Positions 28,361-40,041 of a stretch of 64,000 nucleotides of DNA are shown here, in pieces. Each line of letters begins with the position of its first letter. Position 1 is the stretch's first letter. The stretch is from assembly GCA_965247735.1 (NCBI GenBank), contig CBDFHN010000002.1, forward strand, positions 4,821,582 through 4,885,581. The letters run 5' to 3'. Under the pieces are notes generated by a model, which saw only the letters and a program-made list of their open reading frames with translations, did not search any database and was not told the DNA's origin. The position numbers were made by a program, and so were the translations under genes. This DNA comes from JAOXRU01 sp965247735. Lineage in GTDB: Bacteria > Bacteroidota > Bacteroidia > Flavobacteriales > Flavobacteriaceae.

Positions 28361-28434
28361 GGGGGATTAGCTCAGCTGGCTAGAGCGCCTGCCTTGCACG
28401 CAGGAGGTCATCGGTTCGACTCCGATATTCTCCA
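28361..28434 (+). tRNA. tRNA-Ala (TGC)
   Basis: 74-nt cloverleaf: acceptor GGGGGAT with ATTCTCC (two G-T pairs), anticodon loop CTTGCAC with anticodon TGC, T arm ATCGG-TTCGACT-CCGAT. CCA is not encoded. Second spacer tRNA. Confidence 0.95.
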
Positions 28435-28440
28435 CAAAAT

Positions 28441-28505
28441 TAGTATGCAGTAGCAGTATACGGGAAGCAGTTTTTTACTGCCAACTGACCACTGATCACT
28501 GCGGA
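28441..28505. repeat. CAGTA/ACTGA-rich low-complexity repeat in rRNA spacer
   Basis: TATGCAGTAGCAGTATACGG followed by GAAGCAGTTTTTTACTGCC and ACTGACCACTGATCACTG. GCAGT-N5-ACTGC can pair. It is the same sequence family as 28279-28349 and 31525-31589. Confidence 0.6.
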
Positions 28506-28515
28506 CTAAATAAAC

Positions 28516-28531
28516 GTTCATTGACATATTG
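28516..28531 (+). promoter_or_regulatory. boxA-like antitermination element before 23S
   Basis: GTTCATTGACATATTG, about 85 nt before the 23S gene, the best match in the window to a boxA-type element. Confidence 0.5.
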
Positions 28532-28616
28532 AGATAAAAGAATACGAGAAAATTATTGTTAGAGAGATCAGACAATAATTTGAACGAGTAGAAAATAAAT
28601 AAGAGAATAATAGTAC

Positions 28617-31449
<2,833 letters not shown>

Positions 31450-31524
31450 TACGCTCTTTTTATTTTATAAACTATTCGATCAAAAATCAAAATCATTTAT
31501 CTCAGTATGTTAACTTATATATAG

Positions 31525-31589
31525 TTGGCAGTTAACAGTAGCAGTACACAGTGAGAACTGAATACTGATTATCGAAAACTGACCACTAA
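31525..31589. repeat. CAGTA/ACTGA-rich repeat between 23S and 5S
   Basis: TTGGCAGTTAACAGTAGCAG followed by TACACAGTGAGAACTGAATA and an ACTGACCACTA end; related to the two repeats in the 16S-23S spacer. Confidence 0.55.
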
Positions 31590-31594
31590 AGACT

Positions 31595-31703
31595 TAAGGT
31601 GATTATAGCGATGGGGCTCACCTCTTACCATTCCGAACAGAGAAGTTAAGCCCATTTGCGCAGATGGTACTGCCACTGGTGGGAGAGTATGTCGTCGCCT
31701 TTC
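31595..31703 (+). rRNA. rrf: 5S ribosomal RNA
   Basis: About 109 nt. GGTGATTATAGCGATGGGG at the 5' end pairs with GTCGTCGCCTTT at the 3' end; the internal CCGAACAGAGAAGTTAAGCCC is the conserved loop B/C region (given here as landmarks at 31633-31653). Last gene of the operon, followed directly by a terminator. Confidence 0.95.
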
Positions 31704-31707
31704 TTAG

Positions 31708-31743
31708 AATCCTCAATTACATTGTAATTGAGGATTTTTTTTT
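31708..31743 (+). terminator. rRNA operon terminator
   Basis: Perfect 13-bp stem (31708-31720 with 31724-31736), ATT loop and a run of nine T, a few bases after 5S. Confidence 0.92.
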
Positions 31744-31818
31744 GCTTTAAACTTAAGGAATTAGTTAAAAAGCAAAGAAGTTAAAAAGTCAAAAACAATC
31801 CAATCTTAGATAAGTCCA

Positions 31819-31855
31819 AAAAAAATAGCCCCTTAGCATAATTTGCTAAGGGGCT
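31819..31855 (-). terminator. Terminator of the cold-shock protein gene
   Basis: Perfect 12-bp stem AGCCCCTTAGCA / TGCTAAGGGGCT (31827-31838 with 31844-31855). On the minus strand it is followed by ATTTTTTTT. It lies 22 bp beyond the csp stop codon. Confidence 0.85.
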
Positions 31856-31926
31856 TTGTTATTTAATTAAAAAGTGGCTAGATAACTTTTACATTTACTG
31901 CGTTTAACCCTTTTTTTCCTTCTGTG

Positions 31927-31934
31927 AGTTCAAA
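31927..31934. repeat. 8-bp target-site duplication, left
   Basis: AGTTCAAA, identical to 33361-33368 on the other side of the IS. Eight-base duplications are typical of ISL3-family elements. Confidence 0.9.
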
Positions 31935-31966
31935 GGATCAAGTCCAAAAGTTGTGGGATTTTAGGA

Positions 31967-32959
31967 TTATGCAAAAATTGTAGTAAGTCTAAATAAGAAA
32001 AAGTCTACATTTCTAACCCCTCTAAATTGTGCTCTAAAGGCTTTAATTTTAGCATTGAAAGATTCTGCAGACGCATTTGTACTTCTATTATCAAAATAGT
32101 TGAGTATATTTTGATAATGTATTGACATTGTTCTAGCGATTGTGTTGAAGCTTTTAAATTTAGCTTGTCTTACTTTTTCATCCCATTTTGCAAGCCTGAT
32201 AAGTGCTGAAGTTTTGTCTTTGGTATTATTAAATATCCAAGATAGGTTTTGGCATAACTTATATGCTTTCTCTAGATCTGGATATCTCTGAAAAAGGACT
32301 TCTGCTCTTTTGGATTGATTGTCAGTCCATTTACTACTTGATTTATATAATAAATATCTGCTTCTTGCTAATAATTGCTTTAAAGTATCTCCATTGGGCA
32401 GTAGTTTTGGAGTGTATTTTAATGATTTATTTCTAGCATATTCTATGGCATCATTTTCAGTATCTAAAGCATCCCATCGATGTTTTATTCTTATTTCTTG
32501 TAATGCGTCCAAGGCTAGTTTTTGCACGTGAAAACGATCTATTACTAAGGTAGCATTTGGGAAAGACTTTTTAACGATAAGTCCCATATTACCTGCCATA
32601 TCTAAAGTTACCTCTTTAACTTTCTTGCGTTGCTTTAAAGGAATTTTCTCTAGTATTTTTATCACAGTTTCGGCTTTGGTTCCTTTGACCATTGCAACTA
32701 AGGCTCCCTTCTTTCCTTTTGCTTTTTTATTGGTTAGTATGGTATATAAATCACCATTAGAAAAGGCAGTCTCATCAAGGGATAAATTTGCGCCTAAGTT
32801 TTGTGCGAATAATAGCCAATCTGTTGCGTGTTGTTTTTGACCCCACGCTTTAAAATCACTCAGATAGTCCTTGTACTGTCTTTGTAGACTTCTGGGATTA
32901 ACACCATAGAAATTAGCTACAAGTGTTGTACTTGAAGCGTTATTACTTATAGACCTCTT
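31967..32959 (-). CDS. ISAon1-like transposase, catalytic part
   Basis: The frame opens at 32959, directly after an in-frame TAA, and ends at 31967 (about 330 codons). It has no ATG before 32692, which would cut off the first catalytic Asp. Catalytic triad candidates: Asp in LSLDETAFSNGDLY, Asp in LVIDRFHVQKLALDALQEIR and Glu in NASAESFNAKIKAFRAQFRG, as in DDE_Tnp_ISL3. The N-terminal residues NFYGVNPRSLQRQYKDYLSD are the start of the ISAon1-type catalytic protein. Because this frame is +1 relative to the upstream ORF and overlaps its last five codons, it is probably made by frameshifting at the TTTTTTAAAAG run. Confidence 0.8.
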   Translation of the reverse strand, partial: KRSISNNASSTTLVANFYGVNPRSLQRQYKDYLSDFKAWGQKQHATDWLLFAQNLGANLSLDETAFSNGDLYTILTNKKAKGKKGALVAMVKGTKAETVIKILEKIPLKQRKKVKEVTLDMAGNMGLIVKKSFPNATLVIDRFHVQKLALDALQEIRIKHRWDALDTENDAIEYARNKSLKYTPKLLPNGDTLKQLLARSRYLLYKSSSKWTDNQSKRAEVLFQRYPDLEKAYKLCQNLSWIFNNTKDKTSALIRLAKWDEKVRQAKFKSFNTIARTMSIHYQNILNYFDNRSTNASAESFNAKIKAFRAQFRGVRNVDFFLFRLTTIFA

Positions 32960-33299
32960 TTAAAAAAGCAGCAAATTCACTAGTTATTCTAGTTCCTTTT
33001 GCTACTAAATCCCAATCTCTTGTAACTACTTTACTAGTCACTTCATTAAGCCATCTACGCCGTGTTATATGCAGATAAACATCCTTACCTCGTATAGGGA
33101 AATCTTGAACGGTCGCCTCTGGAAAGAAGCCTTTAGAGTGGAGTTTAGCATTATTAAGTACAGATGGAACCTCATTTAATTCTGTAAAATAGAAATGTAT
33201 CTCTTCTCCTTTAATCTCGTGTTTGGTTAAATCAAAATGACTTACCAGTACTTCGGGAAGTAATAAATTAGCAACTGCAAATAAAGCGTCTGAGGACAT
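32943..33299 (-). CDS. ISAon1-like transposase N-terminal region protein
   Basis: 118 aa, first ORF of the IS. It has the family pattern LVSHFDLTKHEIKGEEIHFY, SKGFFPEATVQDFPIRGKDV, YLHITRRRWLNEVTSKVV and GTRITSEFAAFLKEVYK. This segment carries the element-specific N-terminal part of the transposase, probably for DNA binding. ATG start at 33299. Its end overlaps the catalytic ORF in another frame. Confidence 0.82.
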   Translation of the reverse strand: MSSDALFAVANLLLPEVLVSHFDLTKHEIKGEEIHFYFTELNEVPSVLNNAKLHSKGFFPEATVQDFPIRGKDVYLHITRRRWLNEVTSKVVTRDWDLVAKGTRITSEFAAFLKEVYK

Positions 33300-33360
33300 A
33301 GAAATTTTAAAAGCAAAGTTGCCTCTAATTTAGTTACTCCACAACTTTTTGTGTTGAGCC

Positions 33361-33368
33361 AGTTCAAA
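33361..33368. repeat. 8-bp target-site duplication, right
   Basis: AGTTCAAA, the second copy, inside the 5' part of the cold-shock gene. Confidence 0.9.
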
Positions 33369-33794
33369 TTCTACTGCATCACCTTCACGAATTTCATCGA
33401 TCAATCCAGAGATGTGTACAAAATGTTCTTTGTTTGAACCTTCTTCTGTTATAAATCCGAAGCCTTTTGCTTCGTTGAAGAATTTTACTGTTCCTTTATT
33501 CATTATAAAAATATTTAATTACTAATAAGAATATAAAGATGATGCCACGTTTGGGTGGCCGAAGTAAATCATTAAGGGTAAGCGCAACCTGGTATTGGTC
33601 TTAAGTGTTCAGAATAAAGAAATATTTAAGATAAAAATTGGTAGAACTACTTTGTGTTTTCTTGAATTTAGGGAATAAGGAAAGTGGAGGAATTAGTGTA
33701 ATACAAAAAAGAGCAAATTCCTAAAAATTTACTCTTGCTGTTAATTTATGACTCGTTATATGTTGATCGACTTAATTAAGTCTTTTTATGTAGC

Positions 33795-35384
33795 TTAGTT
33801 ATACTCAGATACAAAATGGAGTTTTACGGAAGGGAACTTTTGCTGTGTCATTTGTATGGTAAAGGCAGAATCTGCTAAAAATACAAGACGTCCATGTTTG
33901 TCTTTGGCAAGGAACTTACTTTTGATACGTTTAAAGTTTTTATATTCTTCATTACTTTCGTCTTCGGCTTCTATCCAACAAACCTTATGGGCAGGGAAGT
34001 TTTCGTAGCTACATTTAGCACCATATTCATGTTCTAACCTGTATTGAATCACTTCATACTGTAATGCACCTACGGTACCAATAATTTTACGCCCATTAAA
34101 CTCTAAGGTAAATAACTGTGCTACACCTTCGTCCATTAACTGGTCTATACCTTTTGCTAGTTGCTTAGATTTCATCGGGTCAGCATTATTGATATACCTA
34201 AAATGTTCAGGAGAAAAGCTAGGAATACCTTTAAAATGTAATTGCTCTCCTTCGGTAAGGGTATCACCAATTTTGAAGTTTCCAGTATCATGTAAGCCTA
34301 TAATATCACCTGCATAGGAGATATCGACAATTTCTTTCTTTTCAGCAAAAAAAGCATTTGGACTAGAAAATTTTAGCTTTTTCTTTAGTCGCATATGTAA
34401 GTATGGTTTGTTTCTTTCAAAAGTACCAGAAACAATTTTTATAAAGGCAAGTCTATCTCTGTGCTTTGGATCCATATTGGCATGGATTTTAAAAACAAAA
34501 CCAGAAAACTTTTTCTCTTTTGGGTCTATTAAACGCTCTTCAGCTTTTTTTGGTAAAGGAGAGGGAGCAATATTTATAAAACAGTCCAATAGTTCTCTAA
34601 CACCAAAGTTATTTAATGCCGAACCAAAAAATACAGGTTGTAAATCACCTTTTATATATTCTTCCTGATTAAAAGTAGGATATACTTCGCGAATAAGTTC
34701 TATATTTTCTCTGAGTTCATCAGCATCCTTTTCTCCAATGAGCGTATCTATTTCTTCACTATCAAGATTATCAATAGCAATTGTATCTTCTATGTTTTTT
34801 TTGCTATCTCCACTAAAAAGATTAATATTCTTTTCCCAGATATTATAAATACCTTTAAAGTCATAGCCCATTCCGATAGGGAAGCTCAGTGGTGTAACTC
34901 TAAGGCCTAATTTTTGTTCTACTTCATCGAGTAAATCAAAAGCATCTTTTCCTTCTCTATCTAGTTTATTGATAAAAACAAGAATAGGAATCTTTCGCAT
35001 TCTACAAACAGACACAAGCTTTTCTGTTTGTTCCTCAACACCTTTGGCAACATCAATAACAACAATTACGCTATCTACTGCGGTAAGTGTTCTAAAAGTA
35101 TCTTCTGCAAAATCTTTGTGCCCAGGAGTATCTAATATATTTATTTTTTTGTCTTTATAGATAAATGCCAAAACAGATGTGGCAACAGAAATACCACGCT
35201 GACGCTCTATTTCCATAAAGTCACTAGTAGCTCCTTTTTTTATCTTATTACTTTTTACCGCACCAGCTTCTTGTATGGCGCCTCCAAAAAGTAATAACTT
35301 TTCTGTTAGGGTTGTCTTTCCAGCATCTGGGTGAGATATAATTCCAAATGTTCTTCTTTTTTCAATCTCTTCAATAAAACTCAT
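33795..35384 (-). CDS. prfC: Peptide chain release factor 3 (RF3)
   Basis: 529 aa, the same length as E. coli RF3. Translational GTPase that recycles RF1/RF2 from the ribosome after peptide release. Motifs: G1 HPDAGKTT (18-25), switch I ATSDFMEIERQRGISV (52-67), G3 DTPGH (85-89) and G4 NKLD (139-142). The RF3 hallmarks HKDFAEDTFRTLTAVD and the later GALQYEVIQYRLEHEYGA are present. All parts are intact. ATG start at 35384 with a TACTTTTG -7 element about 30 nt upstream. Single gene; divergent from the T9SS surface locus. Confidence 0.96.
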   Translation of the reverse strand: MSFIEEIEKRRTFGIISHPDAGKTTLTEKLLLFGGAIQEAGAVKSNKIKKGATSDFMEIERQRGISVATSVLAFIYKDKKINILDTPGHKDFAEDTFRTLTAVDSVIVVIDVAKGVEEQTEKLVSVCRMRKIPILVFINKLDREGKDAFDLLDEVEQKLGLRVTPLSFPIGMGYDFKGIYNIWEKNINLFSGDSKKNIEDTIAIDNLDSEEIDTLIGEKDADELRENIELIREVYPTFNQEEYIKGDLQPVFFGSALNNFGVRELLDCFINIAPSPLPKKAEERLIDPKEKKFSGFVFKIHANMDPKHRDRLAFIKIVSGTFERNKPYLHMRLKKKLKFSSPNAFFAEKKEIVDISYAGDIIGLHDTGNFKIGDTLTEGEQLHFKGIPSFSPEHFRYINNADPMKSKQLAKGIDQLMDEGVAQLFTLEFNGRKIIGTVGALQYEVIQYRLEHEYGAKCSYENFPAHKVCWIEAEDESNEEYKNFKRIKSKFLAKDKHGRLVFLADSAFTIQMTQQKFPSVKLHFVSEYN

Positions 35385-36035
35385 AATAGTTAACTCAAAA
35401 AAAATATATAGCTAGCAAAAGTACTGTTTTAGATGAAAATAGAATAATAAAACTATAGCTGTTTTAATATTAAATGTAATATTTTTTTATAGGGACTTGT
35501 TTAAAACGAGCACTTAATATTATAATATGTTATCAGTTTTAGCATATGAATTTAATACAATCCTATTTGAAATGATATTTTTTTGAGAACAGGTTTAATT
35601 TATTTTCTACACAAGAAAATTACCAATGCAATACCAAGTGTAAATAATGTGATTTTTCTTACTAGTATGTTTTTTTGAAATATTTTGTAAGAAAATAAAA
35701 CTATGCTATAGCCTAAAATAACGGTAAATCACTGTTGAAAATAGATAGTAACTACAGGTAAAGAAATATTAATTGGGAATGAAATAAAGTAGTGGTAATA
35801 ATAGAATTAATAATTAGGTTAGCATTAAAAATTAACCTTTTTTTGTGCTGTATTTGTTATCAGATAAAACCATTTATCGCTTATTATCGCACTTTAGCAT
35901 AATTTGCTTTTAAAAATGGCACTTTAGTAATAAAGTAAATATATTAGCAAGTATAATTATTGTAAAAGTTGGCCTCAAATTCTTACAAAACCTAATTATG
36001 TTCATGGAGTCGGTAAATAAAAAAGTACCAACACT
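35385..36035. other. Divergent intergenic region
   Basis: About 650 bp between prfC and the surface locus, very AT-rich, with no gene seen. Near its right end GCACTTTAG occurs twice (about 35889 and 35929) around a TAATTTGC (35900) that might be the -7 of the 36036 gene. Confidence 0.4.
35416..35423 (-). promoter_or_regulatory. prfC: -7 element of prfC promoter
   Basis: Minus-strand TACTTTTG fits TAnnTTTG and lies 32 nt before the prfC ATG. No clear -33 TTG at the usual spacing. Confidence 0.45.
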
Positions 36036-39000
36036 ATGGATATTAAAAAATCAAAAAAACAAAAGCATTTTTTCAGCTTTGTACAAGCTAGACTAGTTTG
36101 TTTAATTACTTGTTTCTCATTTTTAACAATCAATGCAACACATATAGAAGTGTTTTCCATGCTTGAGAAGAATGGAGGATACGTTGTATTTACGGATACT
36201 GATGGGGATGGAATTCCTAATTCATCAGATATGGATGATGATAACGACGGAATTTTAGATGTTGTTGAGGGTAATGTTGATACCGATGGGGATGGAATCA
36301 TTGATAGTTTAGATATTGATTCTGATAACGATGGTATTCTAGATAATGTAGAAGCACAACCAACAGGAAGTTTTATAGCACCATGTGGAATGGATAGTGA
36401 TGGTAATGGTTTAGATGATCATTATGAAAACACTCCAGGATCTTGTGAAGGTCTTACACCAGAAGATACAGATAATGATGGGATACCAGATTATAAAGAT
36501 ATCGATTCTGATGATGATGGTATCTTAGATAATGTAGAAGCACAACCAACAGGAAGTTTTCAAGCACCATGTGGAATGGATACCGATGGCAATGGTTTAG
36601 ACGATCATTATGAAAGTTCTGGTTATGATGGTGCAGGACTTACTCCAGAAGATACAGATAATGAAGGTGTACCAGATTTTAGAGATATTGACTCTGATAA
36701 TGATGGGATACTTGATAATGTAGAAGCACAGCCAACAGGAAGTTTTATAGCGCCATGTGGAATGGATAGTGATGGTAATGGTTTGGATGATCATTATGAA
36801 AATACTCCAGGAACGGGTGAAGGTCTTAGTCCAGAAGATACAGATAATGAAGGTGTACCAGATTTTAGAGATATTGATTCTGATAATGATGGGATACTTG
36901 ATAATGTAGAAGCGCAAACCATAGGAAGTTTTATAGCACCATGTGGAATGGATAGTGATGGCAACGGTTTGGATGACCATTATGAAAACACACCTGGATC
37001 AGGTAAGGGCATAACCCCTTTAAATTCTGATACGGATGTTAATCCTAATTTTAGAGACATCGATTCCGATAACGATGGTATTCCAGATAATGTAGAGGCA
37101 CAAACCACAAACGGATATATTGCAGCAAGTGGAACAGATACAGATAATGATGGATTGGATGATGCTTATGAAGGTACAGGTGATGAAGGATTAACCCCTG
37201 TTAATACCGATGGAATAGATACCCCTGATTATACAGATTTAGATTCCGATAACGATTTGGTTGCCGATACTATAGAAGCATTTGATGCTAATAAAGATGG
37301 TAATGCAGATATTGTATTAAGTGGAACAGATACTGACAACGACGGATTAGATGATGCTTTTGAAGGAACAGATGTTACTGATGGTTTTGATGTAAATGAT
37401 GAATTAGATAACGGAGCAATAGACACCGAAGATACAGATACGGATGCCACAACGGATGGTGATGTTGATTTTAGAGATCTAGATGATGATGGTGATAAGA
37501 TTAATACTATAGACGAAGATGTTGATGGTGATAACGATCCAACTAATGATGATACAGATAATGATGGTATTCCAGATTATTTAGATCCTACAGATGATAG
37601 AAAAGATACAGATGGTGATGGCATCCCAGATGCTGTAGATATAGATGATGATAATGATGGTATTTTAGATACTATAGAAGGAGCAATTGATACTGACTTG
37701 GATGGTATTATTGATGCCTTAGATATAGATGCTGATAATGATGGTATTCCAGATAATGTAGAGGCACAAACCACAAGTGGCTACATTGCACCAAGCGGAA
37801 CAGATACGGATAATGATGGATTAGATGATGCTTATGAAGGTACTGGTGATGAAGGATTGACTCCTGTTAATACCGATGGAATAGATACCCCTGATTATAC
37901 AGATTTAGATTCCGATAACGATTTGGTTGTCGATACTATAGAAGCATTTGATGCTAATAAAGATGGTAATGCAGATATTGTATTAAGTGGAACAGATACT
38001 GATAACGACGGTTTAGATGATGCTTTTGAAGGGGCAGATGTTACTGACGGATTTGATGTAAATGATGAAATGAATAATGGTGCATTAGATACAGAAGATA
38101 CCGATGGTGATGCTATAACTGATGGTGATGTTGATTTTAGAGATCTAGATGATGATGGTGATAAGATTAATACTATAGACGAAGATGTTGATGGTGATAA
38201 CGATCCAACTAATGATGATACAGATAATGATGGCACGCCAGATTATTTAGATCCTACAGACGATAGAAAAGATACAGATGGTGATGACATCCCAGATGCT
38301 GTAGATATAGACGATGATAATGATGGTATTTTAGATACTATAGAAGGAACAATTGATACTGACTTGGATGGTATTATAGATGCCTTAGATATAGATGCTG
38401 ATAACGATGGTATTCCAGATAATGTAGAAGCACAAACTACAAACGGATATATTGCACCAAGTGGTACAGATACTGATAATGATGGACTAGATGATGCTTA
38501 CGAAGGTACAGGTGATGAGGGATTAACCCCTGTTAACACCGATGGGATTGATACTCCTGATTATACAGATTTAGATTCCGATAACGATTTGGTTGCCGAT
38601 ACTATAGAAGCATTTGATGCTAATAAAGATGGTAATGCAGATATTGTATTAAGTGGAACAGATACTGATAACGACGGTTTAGATGATGCTTTTGAAGGAA
38701 CAGATATTACTGATGGTTTTGATGTAAATGATGAAATGAATAATGGTGCGTTAAGTACCGAAGATACCGATGGTGATGCTACAACGGATGGCGATGTAGA
38801 TTTCAGAGATATAGATGACGATGGTGATAATATCAATACTATAGATGAAGATGTGGATGGCAATACTGATCCAACTAATGATGATACAGATGCAGATGGT
38901 ATTCCAGATTATTTAGACCCTACAGATGATAGAGATAAGACGGATACTGATGGTGATGGAGTTATTGATGTTGTTGATATAGACGATGATAATGATGGTA

Positions 39001-39917
39001 TTTTAGATACTGTAGAAGGAACAATTGATACTGATTTTGATGGAATAATAGATGCATTGGACATAGACTCCGATAATGATGGTATTCCTGATAATGTAGA
39101 AGCGCAAGGAACTAATCAATATTTTCCACCAAGTGGTGCAGATACAGATAATGATGGGTTAGATGAATCTTACGAAGGCACAGGTGATGAGGGGCTAACT
39201 CCTGTTAATACCGATGGAGCAGATACCCCTGATTATACCGATTTAGATTCAGATAACGATTTGGTACCTGATACTATAGAAGCTTTTGATGCTGATAAAA
39301 ATGGTGAAGCTGATATTGAATTAGACTATAAAGACACGGACAAAGACGGATTAGATGATGCTTTTGAAGGTGATGATATTGCTGATGGTTTTGATGTAAA
39401 TGACGAAATGGATAATGGTGCATTAGATACAGAAGATACTGATGGTGATGCTACAACTGATGGCGATGTAGATTTTAGAGATTTGGACGATGATGGTGAT
39501 AAAATTAATACTATAGATGAAGATATAGATAGTGATGATGATCCAACTAACGATGATACCGATAATGATGGCATCCCGGATTATTTAGACCCTACGGACG
39601 ATACTACTTCAGTAAAAATTGAAGTTAGTCAGTTAGTTACGCCAAATGGAGATAACAAAAACGATTTTTGGGTAATTAGAGGAATAGAACAATATCCAGA
39701 TAATGATGTACAGGTTTTTAACAGATGGGGAGTAGAAATCTTCAGTAGGAGAGATTATATCAATAGAGCAGGAGTTGCATTTAATGGAGAATCTCAAGCA
39801 AGAGCAACATTGAGTAAGGATAAACTACTTCCAGCAGGTATCTATTATTATATTATCAATTATGTTGATACTAATAAAGCCAAAAACTTAACAGGATTCT
39901 TTTACGTAACACGTTAA
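36036..39917 (+). CDS. Thrombospondin type 3 repeat surface protein with T9SS type B domain
   Basis: 1293 aa. Signal peptide in the first ~35 residues (VCLITCFSFLTINA). Almost the whole protein is made of calcium-binding thrombospondin type 3 repeats of the DxDxDGxxDxxD type (DTDGDGIPNSSDMDDDNDG), giving an extremely Asp-rich, acidic chain. In the second half the repeats form ~222-residue super-units (666-672 bp apart, for example at 37641, 38307 and 38979). The last ~95 residues (LVTPNGDNKNDFWVIRGIEQ ... VQVFNRWGVEIFSRRDY ... LTGFFYVTR) are the gliding motility-associated C-terminal domain that directs export through the type IX secretion system (type B). Directly followed by a PorP/SprF gene, its usual partner. 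Likely an adhesin or surface filament stabilised by Ca2+. Confidence 0.9.
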   Translation: MDIKKSKKQKHFFSFVQARLVCLITCFSFLTINATHIEVFSMLEKNGGYVVFTDTDGDGIPNSSDMDDDNDGILDVVEGNVDTDGDGIIDSLDIDSDNDGILDNVEAQPTGSFIAPCGMDSDGNGLDDHYENTPGSCEGLTPEDTDNDGIPDYKDIDSDDDGILDNVEAQPTGSFQAPCGMDTDGNGLDDHYESSGYDGAGLTPEDTDNEGVPDFRDIDSDNDGILDNVEAQPTGSFIAPCGMDSDGNGLDDHYENTPGTGEGLSPEDTDNEGVPDFRDIDSDNDGILDNVEAQTIGSFIAPCGMDSDGNGLDDHYENTPGSGKGITPLNSDTDVNPNFRDIDSDNDGIPDNVEAQTTNGYIAASGTDTDNDGLDDAYEGTGDEGLTPVNTDGIDTPDYTDLDSDNDLVADTIEAFDANKDGNADIVLSGTDTDNDGLDDAFEGTDVTDGFDVNDELDNGAIDTEDTDTDATTDGDVDFRDLDDDGDKINTIDEDVDGDNDPTNDDTDNDGIPDYLDPTDDRKDTDGDGIPDAVDIDDDNDGILDTIEGAIDTDLDGIIDALDIDADNDGIPDNVEAQTTSGYIAPSGTDTDNDGLDDAYEGTGDEGLTPVNTDGIDTPDYTDLDSDNDLVVDTIEAFDANKDGNADIVLSGTDTDNDGLDDAFEGADVTDGFDVNDEMNNGALDTEDTDGDAITDGDVDFRDLDDDGDKINTIDEDVDGDNDPTNDDTDNDGTPDYLDPTDDRKDTDGDDIPDAVDIDDDNDGILDTIEGTIDTDLDGIIDALDIDADNDGIPDNVEAQTTNGYIAPSGTDTDNDGLDDAYEGTGDEGLTPVNTDGIDTPDYTDLDSDNDLVADTIEAFDANKDGNADIVLSGTDTDNDGLDDAFEGTDITDGFDVNDEMNNGALSTEDTDGDATTDGDVDFRDIDDDGDNINTIDEDVDGNTDPTNDDTDADGIPDYLDPTDDRDKTDTDGDGVIDVVDIDDDNDGILDTVEGTIDTDFDGIIDALDIDSDNDGIPDNVEAQGTNQYFPPSGADTDNDGLDESYEGTGDEGLTPVNTDGADTPDYTDLDSDNDLVPDTIEAFDADKNGEADIELDYKDTDKDGLDDAFEGDDIADGFDVNDEMDNGALDTEDTDGDATTDGDVDFRDLDDDGDKINTIDEDIDSDDDPTNDDTDNDGIPDYLDPTDDTTSVKIEVSQLVTPNGDNKNDFWVIRGIEQYPDNDVQVFNRWGVEIFSRRDYINRAGVAFNGESQARATLSKDKLLPAGIYYYIINYVDTNKAKNLTGFFYVTR

Positions 39918-40041
39918 TCTTTTTGCAAGTATTAATAAAGAATAAGCAATGAAACATATATTTATAAAAGCTTCTGTGTTGAAGAAGATGACTAATAGCG
40001 ATGTTCCATGCGACCGATTTAATAAAAATAAGTACAGACGC

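Larger units (their letters stand above)
31935..33360 (-). mobile_element. ISAon1-like insertion sequence (ISL3 family)
   Basis: 1426 bp. The terminal inverted repeats are 22 bp with 18 matches: GGATCAAGTCC...GTTGTGG at the left end (31935-31956) and, read inward from the right end (33360-33339), GGCTCAACACA...GTTGTGG. It is flanked by AGTTCAAA duplicates. It carries two ORFs on the minus strand in the usual ISAon1 arrangement: a short N-terminal region protein and the DDE catalytic part. The reconstructed target gene is in frame, which confirms the element borders. Confidence 0.9.
31878..33503 (-). pseudogene. Cold-shock protein (CspA family), split by an IS
   Basis: The 5' part (33361-33503) encodes MNKGTVKFFNEAKGFGFITE, then GSNKEHFVHISGLIDEIREG and DAVEFE, including the RNP-1 (KGFGFI) and RNP-2 (HFVHI) nucleic-acid-binding motifs. 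The 3' part (31878-31926) encodes LTEGKKGLNAVNVKVI and the stop. Removing the IS and one 8-bp target duplicate leaves exactly 192 bp, or 63 aa plus stop, the normal size for a flavobacterial CspA. As it stands, translation runs into the IS and stops at 33330, giving a 57-aa product with ten changed residues at the end and no final beta strand. CspA proteins are RNA chaperones. The upstream leader has a GCCAC/GTGGC hairpin (33544-33559). Confidence 0.9.

Noticed and set aside
36002..39574. Ser-rich minus-strand ORFs opposite the thrombospondin type 3 gene
   Set aside because: They are the antisense of the GAT/GAC-rich repeats and have no start context or known domain.
39949..40041. Earlier start for the PorP/SprF gene
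   Set aside because: It would place 31 polar residues before a good signal peptide; the ATG at 40042 fits the family.
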